Part shown: in pieces, positions 43,320 through 55,090 of the stretch | How positions within the stretch are numbered: the stretch's first letter is position 1 | Layout: each line of letters opens with the position of its first letter | Assembly: GCA_963920635.1 (NCBI GenBank) | Contig: OY987299.1 | Coordinates: 67,872,692 to 67,936,691 of the forward strand | Direction: 5' to 3' | DNA length: 64,000 bases | From: Pseudeuparius sepicola | Taxonomy: Eukaryota > Arthropoda > Insecta > Coleoptera > Anthribidae | The notes under the pieces: generated by a model | What the model saw: the letters and a program-made list of their open reading frames with translations, nothing else | Told to the model about the DNA's origin: nothing | The model's database searches: none | Program-made: the position numbers and the translations under genes

Positions 43320-44942
43320 TAAATAAAAACGTTTTTAAAAACAAGCTTTTATTTAAGCCGTATAATAAAACGAATGGAATAAGTTTTTAATACACTTACT
43401 TAGTAGTTTTATCGCTAAATAGTTATTTATGTACCAAGGCACTGAAGTTCAACTTTTTATGACTTCTGTGGAATTTAGTTGCCGAGGCCTCTGCCCGAGG
43501 CAAATAAACCACATGAGTCATAAAAAGAACTTCAGTGCCGAGGTACATATTATATTTTATATGAAATCGAAAAAAAAAAAAGTTTTATTAGGCAAGAAAA
43601 TAATCATAAAGGATCACCCCTCCATGAACCAACTGCGCGCGGCGTTGCTTGACTTTGACGATCGCTCTACCTAGGTCAAGTATGATAAAACACGGCGCCT
43701 TCGAAGAGACAAACCAAACTGCTGCTTGTTGCGCAGCCTCCATAACAAATCTATTGATATTCAAACCTACTAAAATATTTATACTGAAAGATTGCGCTGC
43801 TATAGGTAACAATTTCTCAATATGTACGAAAAGTTAAATGGGCCTTTTGTGGCCGGGTTTTGAATATTTGGTCACCTTTGACGGGCGATGGATGGCTCCG
43901 CGTCTGACGTTTGATGTTTACATCTCGCCAAGGCCTACTTATTGAAAAAATCGTACAATAATGGGCTACTTCAGTGCCGATTTCTGAGCTTTTAATGACG
44001 ATTTTGGGACACTTCACTGCCGGTTTCAACAAAAATTATTTATTATTGTATGTCGAATTATTAATTTTCAAAAAGCTTCTTGCGTGAAATGTTTATAAAA
44101 GTAGGTACCAATTAATTTCATTGGATAGTGATTTTTTGATAAGCAAATAGGTACTTGACGAAATACGTATTTTCTTTACAATTCGCGAGACAAGCTTTTT
44201 GAAAACAAATAATTCAACATAAAATACTAAATCACTTTCAGCGATAAAGTAAGTACGTTTATTAAAAACTTATTTTTCTTGAAATCGGCAGTAAAGTGTC
44301 CAAAATCGCCATTAAAAGCACAGAAATCGTACAATAATGGGCTACATTATTGTACGATTTTTTCAATAAGTAGGCCTTGGCGAGATGTAAACATCAAACG
44401 TCAGACGCGGAGAAATCGCCGATCAAAAGTGACCAAATATTCAAAACCCGGCCGATAAAATCACATTTAATTTTTCGTACACATTGCGAAATTGTTTCCT
44501 ATAGAAGCGCAATCCTTCAGTATACATATTTTAGTTAATTTGAATATCAATAGATTTGTTGTGTAGGCTGCACAAGAAGCAGCAGTTTGGTTTTTCTGTA
44601 CGAAGATGCCGTGTCTTGTCTTACTTGACCTAGGTAGAGCGATCGTCAAAGTCAAGCAACGCCGCGCGTAGTCGGTTCATGGACGGGTGATCCCTTATTA
44701 TTATTTTCTTGCCTAATAAAACATTTTTTTTCCGATTTCAAAAAAAATATAATATGTACCTCGGCACTGAAGTTTATTTTTATGACTCATGTGGCTTATT
44801 TGCCTCGGCCAGAGGCCTCGGCAACTAAATTCTACAGAAGTCATAAAAAGTTGTACTTCAGTGCCTTGGTACATAAATAACTATTATTCGTTTTAGTACA
44901 CAGCTTAAATAAAAGCTTGTTTTTAGAAAAGTTTTTTTATTT
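43320..44942. mobile_element. 1.6-kb foldback element with hairpin-capped arms
   Basis: Two arms of about 800 bases mirror each other around 44130 with small indels (shared strings CAAGCTTTTATTTAAG, GATCGCTCTACCTAGGTCAAG, ACATCTCGCCAAGGCCTA). Near each outer end is a separate hairpin of about 120 bases (43427-43549 and 44753-44874), whose stem GTACC...GGCACTGAAGTT pairs with AACTTCAGTGCCGAGGTAC. No protein of its own is visible. Confidence 0.8.
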
Positions 44943-45439
44943 AATTCTTAATTTTATTTAATTATTTTGACTTTGACACAGACTTGTTTTCAAACGCTGC
45001 TTTTATTCTTTTCTTGAAGGAACACATTCATATTTTTTTATCTACTAAATTAGTGCAAAATTAAATTTAGGTGATTTCGGATAACTTTGAACAGATCACC
45101 CTATTATGCTTGTCGATGTGATTTTCCTGCTTAATACAAGGTGTGTTGTTGCTGCTTTTTATTTTTTTTATTTATTCATTTATTTCTTATTATAATTTAT
45201 TATTGTTGGAATGTAGGCAGGTACTATATTTTTGCCGGATATTTGGTAGGTACCTGTACCATTAAATTCGGTCCGCCGGAACTGGTACGTGTTATTTTGG
45301 ATATTGGCAACTTCGTGAGGCAAAATACATACATCCCAGATCGTGTTAACGACAGTTATGAGAGACAAAAAAAATTAATTGAAATTTGAGTTAGGGTTCA
45401 GCCCTACTCGATGAGGAAGTAATTTGTGCAAAATTTTAA
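44943..45439. other. no recognised feature
   Basis: An 82-codon open frame at 45141-45389 has no recognisable motif. ACAGATCACCCTATTA at about 45090 may be a decayed mariner-type end. Confidence 0.35.
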
Positions 45440-46080
45440 TTTATGTAAATTAAGTAGACCTTAACGGGATGAGTAAAAAACTTATTTCTTCTGTAGGTAA
45501 ATTAACATTAATAGATTCCAACAATTTTGAATTTCTGTGTTTTTCAATTTGTGCTGCTACAAACTTGATTTTCCGTAAGAGATATCGTAAAAGAAAAAGT
45601 TGTTGAGAAGGTATATTCAGGCCTTTTTCCATATTTACACAAATTCGGCTCATTTTGATTTGTTTGTAACTAGCTTATCTGTCAAAGATATCCTTATCTG
45701 TCAAAGATATCGGAAATTGTTACAAGAAAAAGTTGTTCTGAAAGTTTCCAGAAAATCAACGAAATTATTGTCGACTTTCTGGAAACTGTTTCTCAATTTG
45801 TGCTGCTACAAACTTGCTTCTCCGTAAGAGATATCATAAAAGAAAAAGTTGTTGAGAAGGTATATTCAGGCCTTTTTCCATATTTACACAAATTCGGCTC
45901 ACTTTGATTTGTTTGTAACTAGCTTATCTGTCAAAGATATCAGAAATTGTTACAAGGAAAAGTTGTTCTGAAAGTTTCCAGAAAGTCAACGAAATTATTG
46001 TCGACTTTCTGGAAACTTTCAGAACAACTTTTTCATGTAACAATTCCCGATACCTTTGACAGATAAGCTAGTTTACCTAC
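45440..46080. repeat. tandem duplication with a terminal palindrome
   Basis: A unit of about 249 bases starting GTGCTGCTACAAACTTG at about 45548 is repeated at about 45797, with shared GGTATATTCAGGCCTTTTTC and GTTGTTCTGAAAGTTTCC. The second copy ends in a palindrome around 45995 (CCAGAAAGTCAACG...CGTCGACTTTCTGG type) that mirrors the unit outward to about 46070. The first unit contains a smaller direct repeat of 'cttatctgtcaaagatatc'. Confidence 0.7.
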
Positions 46081-47760
46081 ATTTAAAGTAAAAAATTTAA
46101 AAAATAAAGTAGACCGATTGTTTCGAAAGTTGGCATGTGGATATAAATTGTCGTTCTAAATAACGTTTTGTTTCTATAAAAATAGACTATGTTAATAATA
46201 TAAATGGTGAGTATGTTTAATCCTAGAGTTTCTGCGATATCTTGCTTTAGCATAACACCACGAAAATTTCAAAACGAACATTATTGAGATAAATATTTTG
46301 AACATGTTGATATAAATAATTGCTTGGGGTGAAATATCTTTGTATATATATCGTATATAATTACAGCAAAAGTATTTAAAAAAATCTTTAGTTTTATCAC
46401 TCCGTATATGGAACCCTATTACAGATGACAATATTTCAAATTGAATATGCATAGAAAAATGAGCTGAACCAATTCATTATTAAATAAAAATTAAGGTTCC
46501 AGTTGAAAGACCAAACTTGTATGGGGCTTTCATGTAAAATTTTTCGATACAAGGCTCCCTGCAAAGTTAAACAACAAATTTGATTTTGATTTTTTATTTT
46601 AAAAACGGTTTAATCGGGAAACTTGAATTTTGGGACACGTTACCAGCCAGTTGGATATTTAAATTTTGCCCTTTGTTTAGGCTAATTCTTTTTGAAACAA
46701 AAATTTAGGAATAATGCAACCGCTGCAAAGAAAAACAATAATCAATATTTTAAGACCCATGAAAAAATCAGTCCACCGGAGGAGGACCTATACGCAATAA
46801 TAGACGGCATAATTTTTTATTATTTTCCCTTACTTTCGTACCCGCCCGATGTGCAACAAAAAAAAATTACAAAAGGACAAAGGCATTTTAGGTTGCAGAG
46901 GAAGACCCGTTTTATTCATTTATTCGTTATTCCCAACATTTTGATATAAAAAGCGACAATTTTCACGTATGATCGTCATCTTGGAATTCAGAAAATCTGC
47001 CATTTTCATCTTTTCATCAATAATCCGTCTTTTCTTCGAGCAACCGTGTAACGTTCATTAAAATCAGTTAGTAAAGAATAAAAAAAATTATGGGTAAAAG
47101 AACGAAGGCAGTTTCAGTACTACAGCGTAACAATGTCAGAAATGACTCTTTCTAATTATTACGTACAGCTCCGCCCCCGATGAACCGATTTTCCTCGCAG
47201 TGGTCTCAGAATGTAGACAAAGTCCATTTTATTTAGTTTTTGTATGGGTTGCATCATTCCGACATTTCCTCATTGAAAACAATTAGCCCAAACAAAGTTC
47301 TGAATTTAATCATCGCCGCCAAGATAACTTGTTTTTTAAAATCGCACGCAAAGATGACTTGTTTTTTTTAATGGGTTGATAAACAAGAAAATTATGGGCA
47401 AAAGATCGAAGGCAGTTTCCATATTACAGCATTAGGCGATGAAATTTACGCTTTCTTTTATACCGTATAGCTCCGCCTGCAATGGACCGGTTTTCCTTGC
47501 AGTGGTCTTAAAAAGTAGAGAAGGGCTAATTTTATTCACTTTTTGTTTCGGTTCCATGGGCATCTTTTCTTGAAAAAGAATTAGCCCAAACAAAGGGCTA
47601 AATGATTTAAACATCGCTGCCATGTTAAAGCTTTCTGCCCATAGCTCTTTCTTTTCTACAAGCAACATAATGCTTCGTTTTTTAAAGTCAGTTGATAAAC
47701 AAAGAAGATATGACCCAAGCAAAATGTCCAAAATTTTTGGCACACCCGGTATAGGTTGTT
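46081..47760. repeat. region with a 300-bp direct duplication
   Basis: Sequence at about 47090-47345 (ATTATGGGTAAAAGAACGAAGGCAG) recurs diverged at about 47390-47630 (ATTATGGGCAAAAGATCGAAGGCAG), including AATTAGCCCAAACAAAG. The right edge near 47755 reads TTTTTGGCACACCCGGTATA, a possible mariner-type end. No protein recognised. Confidence 0.5.
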
Positions 47761-48771
47761 CTAATTAAGAAACAAAAGTTGGATTCATATATTAAAAGGA
47801 AGATTTGTAATTAAAAATTATGTGTGTGTGTGTTTTTTTTGATAATTTGACTTACATGACAAGGAAATTTGCTAAGCCCTGATGTCTACCACTTTTTTCT
47901 AACTCCAAAAATAAAGAAGTTAGAGGGGATAAAATCTTGCACTTGTACACTCTGTCTGTATAGTGATTTGGTAAAAATAAATAAAAACAAAAGCCCAATA
48001 AAATTTTGAATAATCTTATAATAATTATACTTAAAATATATAAAATAATTATATATAAAAATAATTATACTTATGAAATATCATTTTTGTTCGGATGTGT
48101 CAAATATTACCGTTTCCCGGACAGAACCTATGATCGGAAAGAAAGTCCTTTATATAGTTATTATATTTCGTCCGTGAGCACCCACAAAAGTCCGACTTCG
48201 AAAGTGACAATGTTATTTACAGTGTGTTTCACTTTGAGTGATACAATTCCGTATTTCTAGAAATATTCGCCGATGTTCAACAATTTTTTTCTGCCTACTC
48301 GAAGACCTCTACATTTTGGGCTATAATTTTTTAAAGTAGTCCTATTCCATGGCCTTTTTTTTTGCGGGGTGCCCTGTATAAACCACCGGGCATATTTTGG
48401 TGACCGTTTTGGAGAATCGATTTAGTTTTTGAATAAGGTATTATTTTACATAGTATATCCAACGTGGCTCATACAAGGTGTTTGTTGTAAAAAAATCCAA
48501 ATTTCATGAAAAAATCATTTATGTAAAAAATATATTTAAAGAAAAAATCAGGGTTTTACATTAGGCGCTAGCCACCTGGATAACTGCCGAATATGTAGAC
48601 ATTGTAGATGATAGTATTTTTGTTTTCATGGCATTCATGGCACACCTGACTTGAACTTATTTAATAAAGCAGAATTAATTAAAGATGGAGGATGATGCTG
48701 CCTACAATTGTAAGGAAATGTAAGGGAAACTAATAGAATTCAGGGAAATTCCAATTTTTTTGTTTAATATA
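47761..48771. other. AT-rich stretch with one solo element end
   Basis: A (TG)n run lies at about 47821-47832. GGGGTGCCCTGTATAAACC at about 48365 looks like a solo right end of a mariner-type element. Open frames have no recognisable motifs. Confidence 0.35.
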
Positions 48772-49500
48772 CCGGGTGTGAACACCCCCGTAAAATTTGT
48801 ATTCATCATCCTATTTTACACGAGTTTTTTCTAAAAATAAGCCACAAAAAAAAACTTTTTTTACGTTGGTGCAAAATTTCAGGCCTTAATCTCAATTTAC
48901 AAGGCCTACTACGAATTTTTTTTTCTAGTAAAACGTGACGAAAATCCTTTAGCGATTTTTTTATTTAAAATCTGACACCACAGCGTTAATCAGAACACAC
49001 TACAACCCCCGTATACCAAATTTGAAAAAATAGACAGGGAGTTCCATTCTGAAGGGTGTCAAAGTTGAGCAAAATAGGAATTTTAAAGGCATCTGGAGAG
49101 TCAAGTGTGCCATGGAATCCCCTCAAAAGAGATGAATGATCAACAGGACTACTCAAAGTGTTGGTGTGCAAAGATTCAACACAAAAATGTTCAGGGTCTT
49201 TTTCTCTGGCGATCTCAAAATGCTGAATTTTTATTAAACATTATACTGGTCAGGAGTGCTCTGGAATCATTGAAAAAATATTAATAAACCCAAAAGTAAT
49301 TTATTTCTTTACATTAGCCAACCAACAAATAAAAACAACTCAAATTGTTGGATCTGTTGTGGAATACCAGCCACCTTAACTCATATGGACTCACTGACTG
49401 GCAGGATTATGTATTTTTTAGGCTTAGTTCGTTTATAATGCCTGGGGTGGTTTTGATTTAATCGATTTTTGACCTGTATAAAGTTTCCAGTTCAGGTAAA
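48772..49500. mobile_element. recombinant MITE, left end like 1580-1898 and interior like 52152-53403
   Basis: CCGGGTGTGAACACCCCCGTAAAA at 48772 and the 'tttagcgatttttttattt' block match the 1.6-kb MITE. From about 49000 onward the sequence (TCATTCTGAAGGGTGTCAAAG, GTTGGTGTGCAAA, CCAGCCACCTTAACT) matches the interior of the 52-kb element. The right end is not found. Confidence 0.55.
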
Positions 49501-49979
49501 CTACATATCGAAACATTGGAAAAAATTGTCGAGAATGAAAATTTAAGTATGCCGATTGTTTTGAAATTTAGTACAGGGTCTTAAATTTGCATTCTGATAA
49601 AAGTTTTCGATAAATATACTTGATTCGCGCTAAAACCGCAAAAATTAAAAAAAAAGCAACAAAATGTGCCGATTGTTTTTTAATTTGGTACGGTGATTTG
49701 GAATTGCATTCTGAACAACTTTTTTTATAAAATTTTTCGATATCTCTTGAGGAAAAGGTAGTATACCTGAACTGAAAATGAATAAATTGCCCCTGTCAAG
49801 GCCTGCTTGATTGTTAAAATATAAAAATACGGTGCAAATCACTTTCTAATCAAGGCTGATCCCCCAAAGCTCAAGTTTCAACTCGAAATTTGTTTGTCTT
49901 TTACACCTATCGTATAGTCCATCTGGATCCATCCCGTATATCTTTTTGAAGTGACAACGTATCCTGCATAATTAATATA
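49501..49979. other. unassigned, weak internal repetition
   Basis: The string GCCGATTGTTTT(G/T)AA(A/T)TT occurs at about 49552 and 49669, each followed by a related 'tttgcattctga' motif. No protein recognised. Confidence 0.35.
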
Positions 49980-50850
49980 CAGTGTGTCCGAAATTGGTGA
50001 TGCATGTATTGCGATCTCGGAAGCCGTTAGGAGATAGAGAAACGGTTAAATGGGGAAAGTTTTAGACAATTCTGTTTGTAATTAAATGCCGTTTAGTTTG
50101 CGACATTATCTCTTTTGGTTTTGAAGATATTTTGAAAAAACTAAAATTTTTTCTTTATTTATGAAAATATTTAAATTCTGTAAAAACTTTTTTAGGGCAA
50201 CTTTTTACTCCTAAAACGTCTGTGCAGTCAGATTTGATTTGCAACGTTTCGGTTTTTTGGAACCATCATCAACTTTGTTTTTTTATATGGGCACCATATT
50301 GGATTTTTATGGTTTTGAAAAACCTCTTTTTTTAGCTTTCTAATGATGTATCACACCTGGTAAAAAAAAGTTTGTTAATGGGTAAAAAAACAAAAATTAC
50401 GATTTTGTGATAAATTTGGCAACGTCACACAATAAAATAATAAAACTTAAGGAGCTCATAGTGCTAAACTACAAATAATAAGAAATGTCCTTATAATAGA
50501 TTCTTCTATGTGAAAATGTTTTGAAATCATAGAAATAACCCTTTTTCAAATCTTAATGCAATTTAACATGGAATTAAATGTATAAACTGTAAAGATTAAA
50601 TAATAACTGAAATAAAATTGTCTAAACTAATATTCAAAATGCCGTCCATTTGCTTCCATAGAAATTTGAGAAATTTTGCGCCATTCTACACACTAGACCC
50701 GAGTCGGAACAAAAACCACGTTTAAATGAAAAACTTTCACATTTGTGACAGATTTAAACTTGACATTTGTTTAAAATCCAAAGCCTACTACTGATATTAT
50801 GGAAAAATGTATCACGTCAAATTATGTACTGAATTTTTGTTTATTGTACA
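49980..50850 (-). mobile_element. mariner-type relic with the C terminus of a transposase
   Basis: CAGTGTGTCCGAAATTGGTG after TATA marks the plus-strand left end, related to the end at 58603. On the minus strand at about 50686-50627 the codons read WRKISQISMEANGRHFEY followed by a stop, matching the C-terminal signature (R...C...NGRHFE) of the other mariner-like transposases here. The rest of the gene is not recognisable. Confidence 0.6.
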
Positions 50851-52151
50851 GGGTTATTCACTGAGAATTGGCCCCCCACCTAACTTTTTTGTTTTTTAAG
50901 ATAAAAGGGTGATTCAAAAAACAAAATCAATGGTTGGGCGAATACTTTTTTATGCCATGACCGTTTAGTGTACAGGGTGTTCCAAAAAAGTAGAACTAAT
51001 GGCAACTTAATTTTTTTAAATGGAACCCCCTGTATATTATTGGATTTTTGAAATCTGCTCATCAAGGCAATCAAAATGGAATGTAATAACGAAAAATATT
51101 TGTTTTAAACAGGGGAGTAATATAGTGAAACTCCAAAATGTTTAGGAGCCTTTTCAAATTTTACTGATTATACAGGGTGGCCCACCACAAACTGCATCGA
51201 TCTATATATGGAAAACTAAAAGTAGGAAAATTCTGAAAATTTAGCACCTCACCAATGCCGATGGGCGCTGCTCAACTAAAATATTTTGGTGAATCTAGCA
51301 CTTCCGGTTATACCGGAAGTCGATATCAACTTTCTTATCTCAAATGGAACACCCTGTATATTATTGCATTTTTGGATTCTAGGCATCATTTTGGAACAAA
51401 AACATGCAACATGTCCTATGTCTAAATCCAACCGTTTTTGAGATATTTGCATTTTTGCGAAAAAAATTACAGGTGCAGACCTAAAGTCAATTAGCAATTT
51501 ATACGAGGAAACTGCGAAATTTCAAAACGAATTTTTAGCATCGTGTAACAGAAGCCCTGACCTAATGATCTCTGCAGCGAAATAAATCCGTTCTTATACA
51601 CGGTGTTCACAAAATATGAATAAAAATTACATTCGAAATGTGCTTAAATCTCGAAATTTTCAAATGGAAACCCCCATTTTTTTTTTAATGCGATCTTCTT
51701 CACCACTAAAAATGATGACAACTTTGTGTAAGGTTTCCTATACTTACATGCAGTAATTTTCGATTAATTTACGAAAAACCCACTTTTCGCCCCTAAAATG
51801 TGGGGTTTGCTTAACGCTTGGAAAATAATAATTAGCCCTGGACGTTGAAAAGACAATCGCGGCTGAGGAAATGTCACTTGGTTTATAAATTATTGTCAAC
51901 AATAATGCCGGCGCGCTTAAATTACACAAACGAAGATTATGTATTCTCCGTAGATAATAAACAAATTTAAATATTAATAATAATGGTCCGTCGATTCATG
52001 CCGACGTACCGCACCGCTGATGAAAAACCTACTGGCATTGGGGCAGACCAAGCGCTCTGGCAACATTGCCAGAAGTGGGAATGGCGGGCCCATGCCAAGA
52101 CATCTACCAAGATGTACGGAAGTGACTATGTGCTTGACGTAGCTGATTATA
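50851..52151. mobile_element. cluster of unpaired mariner-type ends
   Basis: Terminal strings occur at about 50850 (CAGGGTTATTCACTGAG), 50975 (CAGGGTGTTCCAAAAAAG), 51030 (GGAACCCCCTG), 51176 (CAGGGTGGCCCACC), 51345 (GGAACACCCTG) and 51601 (CACGGTGTTCAC). The blocks around 51010-51050 and 51338-51375 are near copies. Full elements cannot be delimited. A 77-codon frame at 51983-52216 partly precedes the next element and has no recognised motif. Confidence 0.5.
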
Positions 52152-53403
52152 CAAGGTGTCCAACTTTAAAACTGTACAAATCCGTAAAATCTTCATTTTT
52201 GGAGATAATCGCATAAACTTTTTTTTGTTTGAAAGGCCTTCAAAAACTGCTTCTTCTGACCTTCCTGCCATTTTCAAAATGCAAATCCAGGGCTGGCTGC
52301 GATTTTTTTATACACCCGATTTTCACAAAAAAAACATTTAGCGATGTTTTTATTTAAAATCTGACCCCACAACGTTAATCAGAACACCCCAAAACCCCCA
52401 TATACCAAATTTGAACAAAAAATATAGTGGGAGTTCCATTCTGTAGGGTGTTAAATTTGAGCAAAATAGGAATTTTAAAGACATCTGGCGAGTCAAGTGA
52501 GCCATAGAATCCCTTCAAAACAGTTAAATGGTCAACAGGACCACTCAAAATGTTGGTGTGAAAAAATTTACTACAAAAATATACAGGGTATTTTTCTCTG
52601 AGCCATCTCAAAATTCTGAATTTTTATTAAACTTTATACTGGCCAGGAGTGCTTTGGAATCATTAAAAAAATATTAATAATCACAAAAGTAATTTATTTC
52701 TTTATAAAATGCCAACCATCAAATGAAAACACAATTTAAATTATTGAACCTTTCTCAACAAAGTCACTGTCTAAGATGATACATTTTCTGTGCCTTTCCT
52801 GTTGTGGCACACCAGCCACCTTAACTGATATGGACTTAAAGACTGGCAGGCTTCTGTATTTGTTAAATTTAGTTCGTTTATAGTGTGTGGAGCGGTTTTG
52901 ATACACTCGATTTTTTATCCGTATAAAGTCCCAAAAATTCGGTAATTCGAGTTGGCACCGATAAGAACACTTTGTATATTTTCCATTGGACCTTTGCACA
53001 CCAACACCTTATGTGATCCTATTTACCATTCAACTGTTTTGAAGGGATTCCATGGCACACTTGACTTGGCAGATGCCTTTAAAATTCCTATTTTGCTCAA
53101 CTTTGACACCCTGCAGAATGGAACTCCCTATATATGTTTTGTTCAAATTTGGTATATGGGGGTTTTGGGGTGTTCTGATTAACGCTGTGGGGTCTTATTT
53201 TAAATAAATTTATCGCTAAATGGTTTTCGTAAAAATCGGGGGTATAAAAAAATCGCAGCCGGCCCTGGATTTGCATTTTCAAAATGGCGGGAAGGTCAAA
53301 AGAAGCGGTTTTTGAAGGCCTTTCAAACAAAAAAAAGTTTAGCCGATTATCTCCAAAAATGAAAATTTTACGGTTTTGTACAGTTTTAAAGTTGGACACC
53401 CTG
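52152..53403. mobile_element. 1,252-bp mariner-type element with about 410-bp TIRs
   Basis: Ends CAAGGTGTCCAACTTTAAAAC and its complement lie beside TA. Arms 52152-52564 and 52995-53403 match closely. The core carries a minus-strand frame (52999-52736) with RIKNRVYQNRSTHY and QERHRKCIILDSDF, weakly like the C terminus of a mariner-type transposase. Related sequence is at 48.8-49.5 kb. Confidence 0.75.
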
Positions 53404-53570
53404 TATATGCTATATAACATTTTCTGAAATTGTTTCCCCTCTTTTGAGATCTTGAATCTGCAAGTCCCCCTCAACCTTTTCCCGTAGTTCATATTGTTCT
53501 AAACCGATTGGTTCACCCGGAAGTCAGATCGCCTCTTCCACATCCCATATCCACATATATAATATATATA

Positions 53571-55082
53571 CAGGGTGAGTTTTTTTCGATGCCCACTATG
53601 GGGATCTCGGAAACTGGCAGAGCTAGAACAAAGGTTAAATGGGGAAAGAATTGCAGTTTTGAATGCTCAATCTAATGCCCCTTTTGGATTTTTAAAAAAG
53701 TTCACGGCTCACTAGATATTTTGAAAAAAGTGATTTTTTGCTATTTCTTCAGATCTCTGATTATACAGAAAAACAGTAGAGACAAAAATTGCAGATAATT
53801 TTGGGCTTAATAAGATAATCTAATCCAATTTTTTATGTTGTTTGTGATTTTTGACATATGACATAAACTTGTTTTTTTTTAAATTGTAAATCATAGTTGG
53901 CTGTGGCCTTATAAAATCGGCCATTTTTTGAGCTTTCCAAAGATATAATACTCGGCATAGTTATTACAAAAAATAAAAGAGCTATGGCTAATTTTCTGAT
54001 TTTTTTAAATCTTCACATAGTCAGCCATGGAATATTTTCATAATTACGTTCTATTTTATAATTAGACATACTTAAAACTTTCTAATATTTTGTTTTTAGC
54101 TGGTAACAAAATGTAAGAAAATAAAACAAAAATTAAAAACTCAAATTCAAATTATTATTATTTTAAAAGGTCACCCTTTAAAATTAAAAAGGTGTTCAAA
54201 CAATCCACCATTATTATTTATGCAAATATTGCATCTTTTTAAAGCTGAATTTGTCGCCTTTCTTAAAAGCGCCTGTCAATACTGGCAATTGGTTCTAAAA
54301 CAGCTGCTCTTAATTTAACAATTTTCTCATACTTTATTTTGTACTGTTCCCACAAAAAGAAATCCAAAACAGACAAATCGTGGGATCGGGACTGCCAGGA
54401 AATAGGTCTATTTCTCCCTATCCAACTATTTGGATAGAGCTGATCTAGGTAAATTCTTACGGACAAGTAATTATGTGGTGGAGCTCCATCATGATAATTT
54501 TTTTTTTATTTTGTTACATTTTGTCACCAGCTAAAAATACAATATTTTAAAGTTTGAAGTATGTCTTATTATACAATAGAACGTAATTATGAAAATATTC
54601 CATGGCTGACTATGTAAAAATTAAAAAAAAAAAATAGAAAATTGGCCATAGCTCTTTTATTTTTTGTAATAACTATGCCGAGTATTATATTTCTGGAAAG
54701 CTCAAAAAATGGCCGATTTTATAAGGCCACAGCCAACTATGATTTACAATTAAAAAAAAAAAAAACAAGTTTATGTCATATGTCAAAAATCACAAACAAC
54801 ATAAAAAATTGGATTAGATTATCTTATTAAGCCCAAAATTATCTGCAATTTTTGTCTCTACAGTTTTTCTGTATAATCAGAAATAACGGAGCTACAGAGA
54901 TCTGAAGAAATAGCAAAAAATCACTTTTTTCAAATATATCTAGTGAGCCGTGAACTTTTTTAAAAATCCAAAAAGGCATTAGATTGAGCATTCAAAACTG
55001 CAATTCTTTCCCCATTTAACCTTTGTTCTAGCTCTGCTAGTTTCCGAGATCCCCATAGTGGGCATCGAAAAAACTCTCCCTG
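53571..55082 (-). mobile_element. Mariner-4, internally deleted, about 570-bp TIRs
   Basis: Ends CAGGGTGAGTTTTTTTCGAT and its near complement (AAAACTCTCCCTG) lie in TATATA. Arms 53571-54140 and 54510-55082 are nearly identical. A transposase remnant lies on the minus strand between them. A truncated relative is at 42645-43318. Confidence 0.83.
54230..54492 (-). pseudogene. mariner-like transposase fragment of Mariner-4
   Basis: The frame reads HDGAPPHNYLSVRIYLDQL with the second aspartate, WIGRNRPISWQ, then SRSHDLSVLDFFLW with the third. There are 36 residues between the two, the same as in Mariner-1. About 85 codons survive; the N-terminal two thirds and the first aspartate are missing, and stops follow at the C terminus. 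Confidence 0.77.
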
Positions 55083-55090
55083 TATATATA

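Noticed and set aside
45548..46010. CRISPR-like repetition
   Set aside because: Only two units of about 249 bases, no short spacers, and a eukaryotic transposon setting.
51983..52216. 77-codon frame as a host exon
   Set aside because: No recognisable domain or splice context, and its 3' part runs into a mariner-type element.
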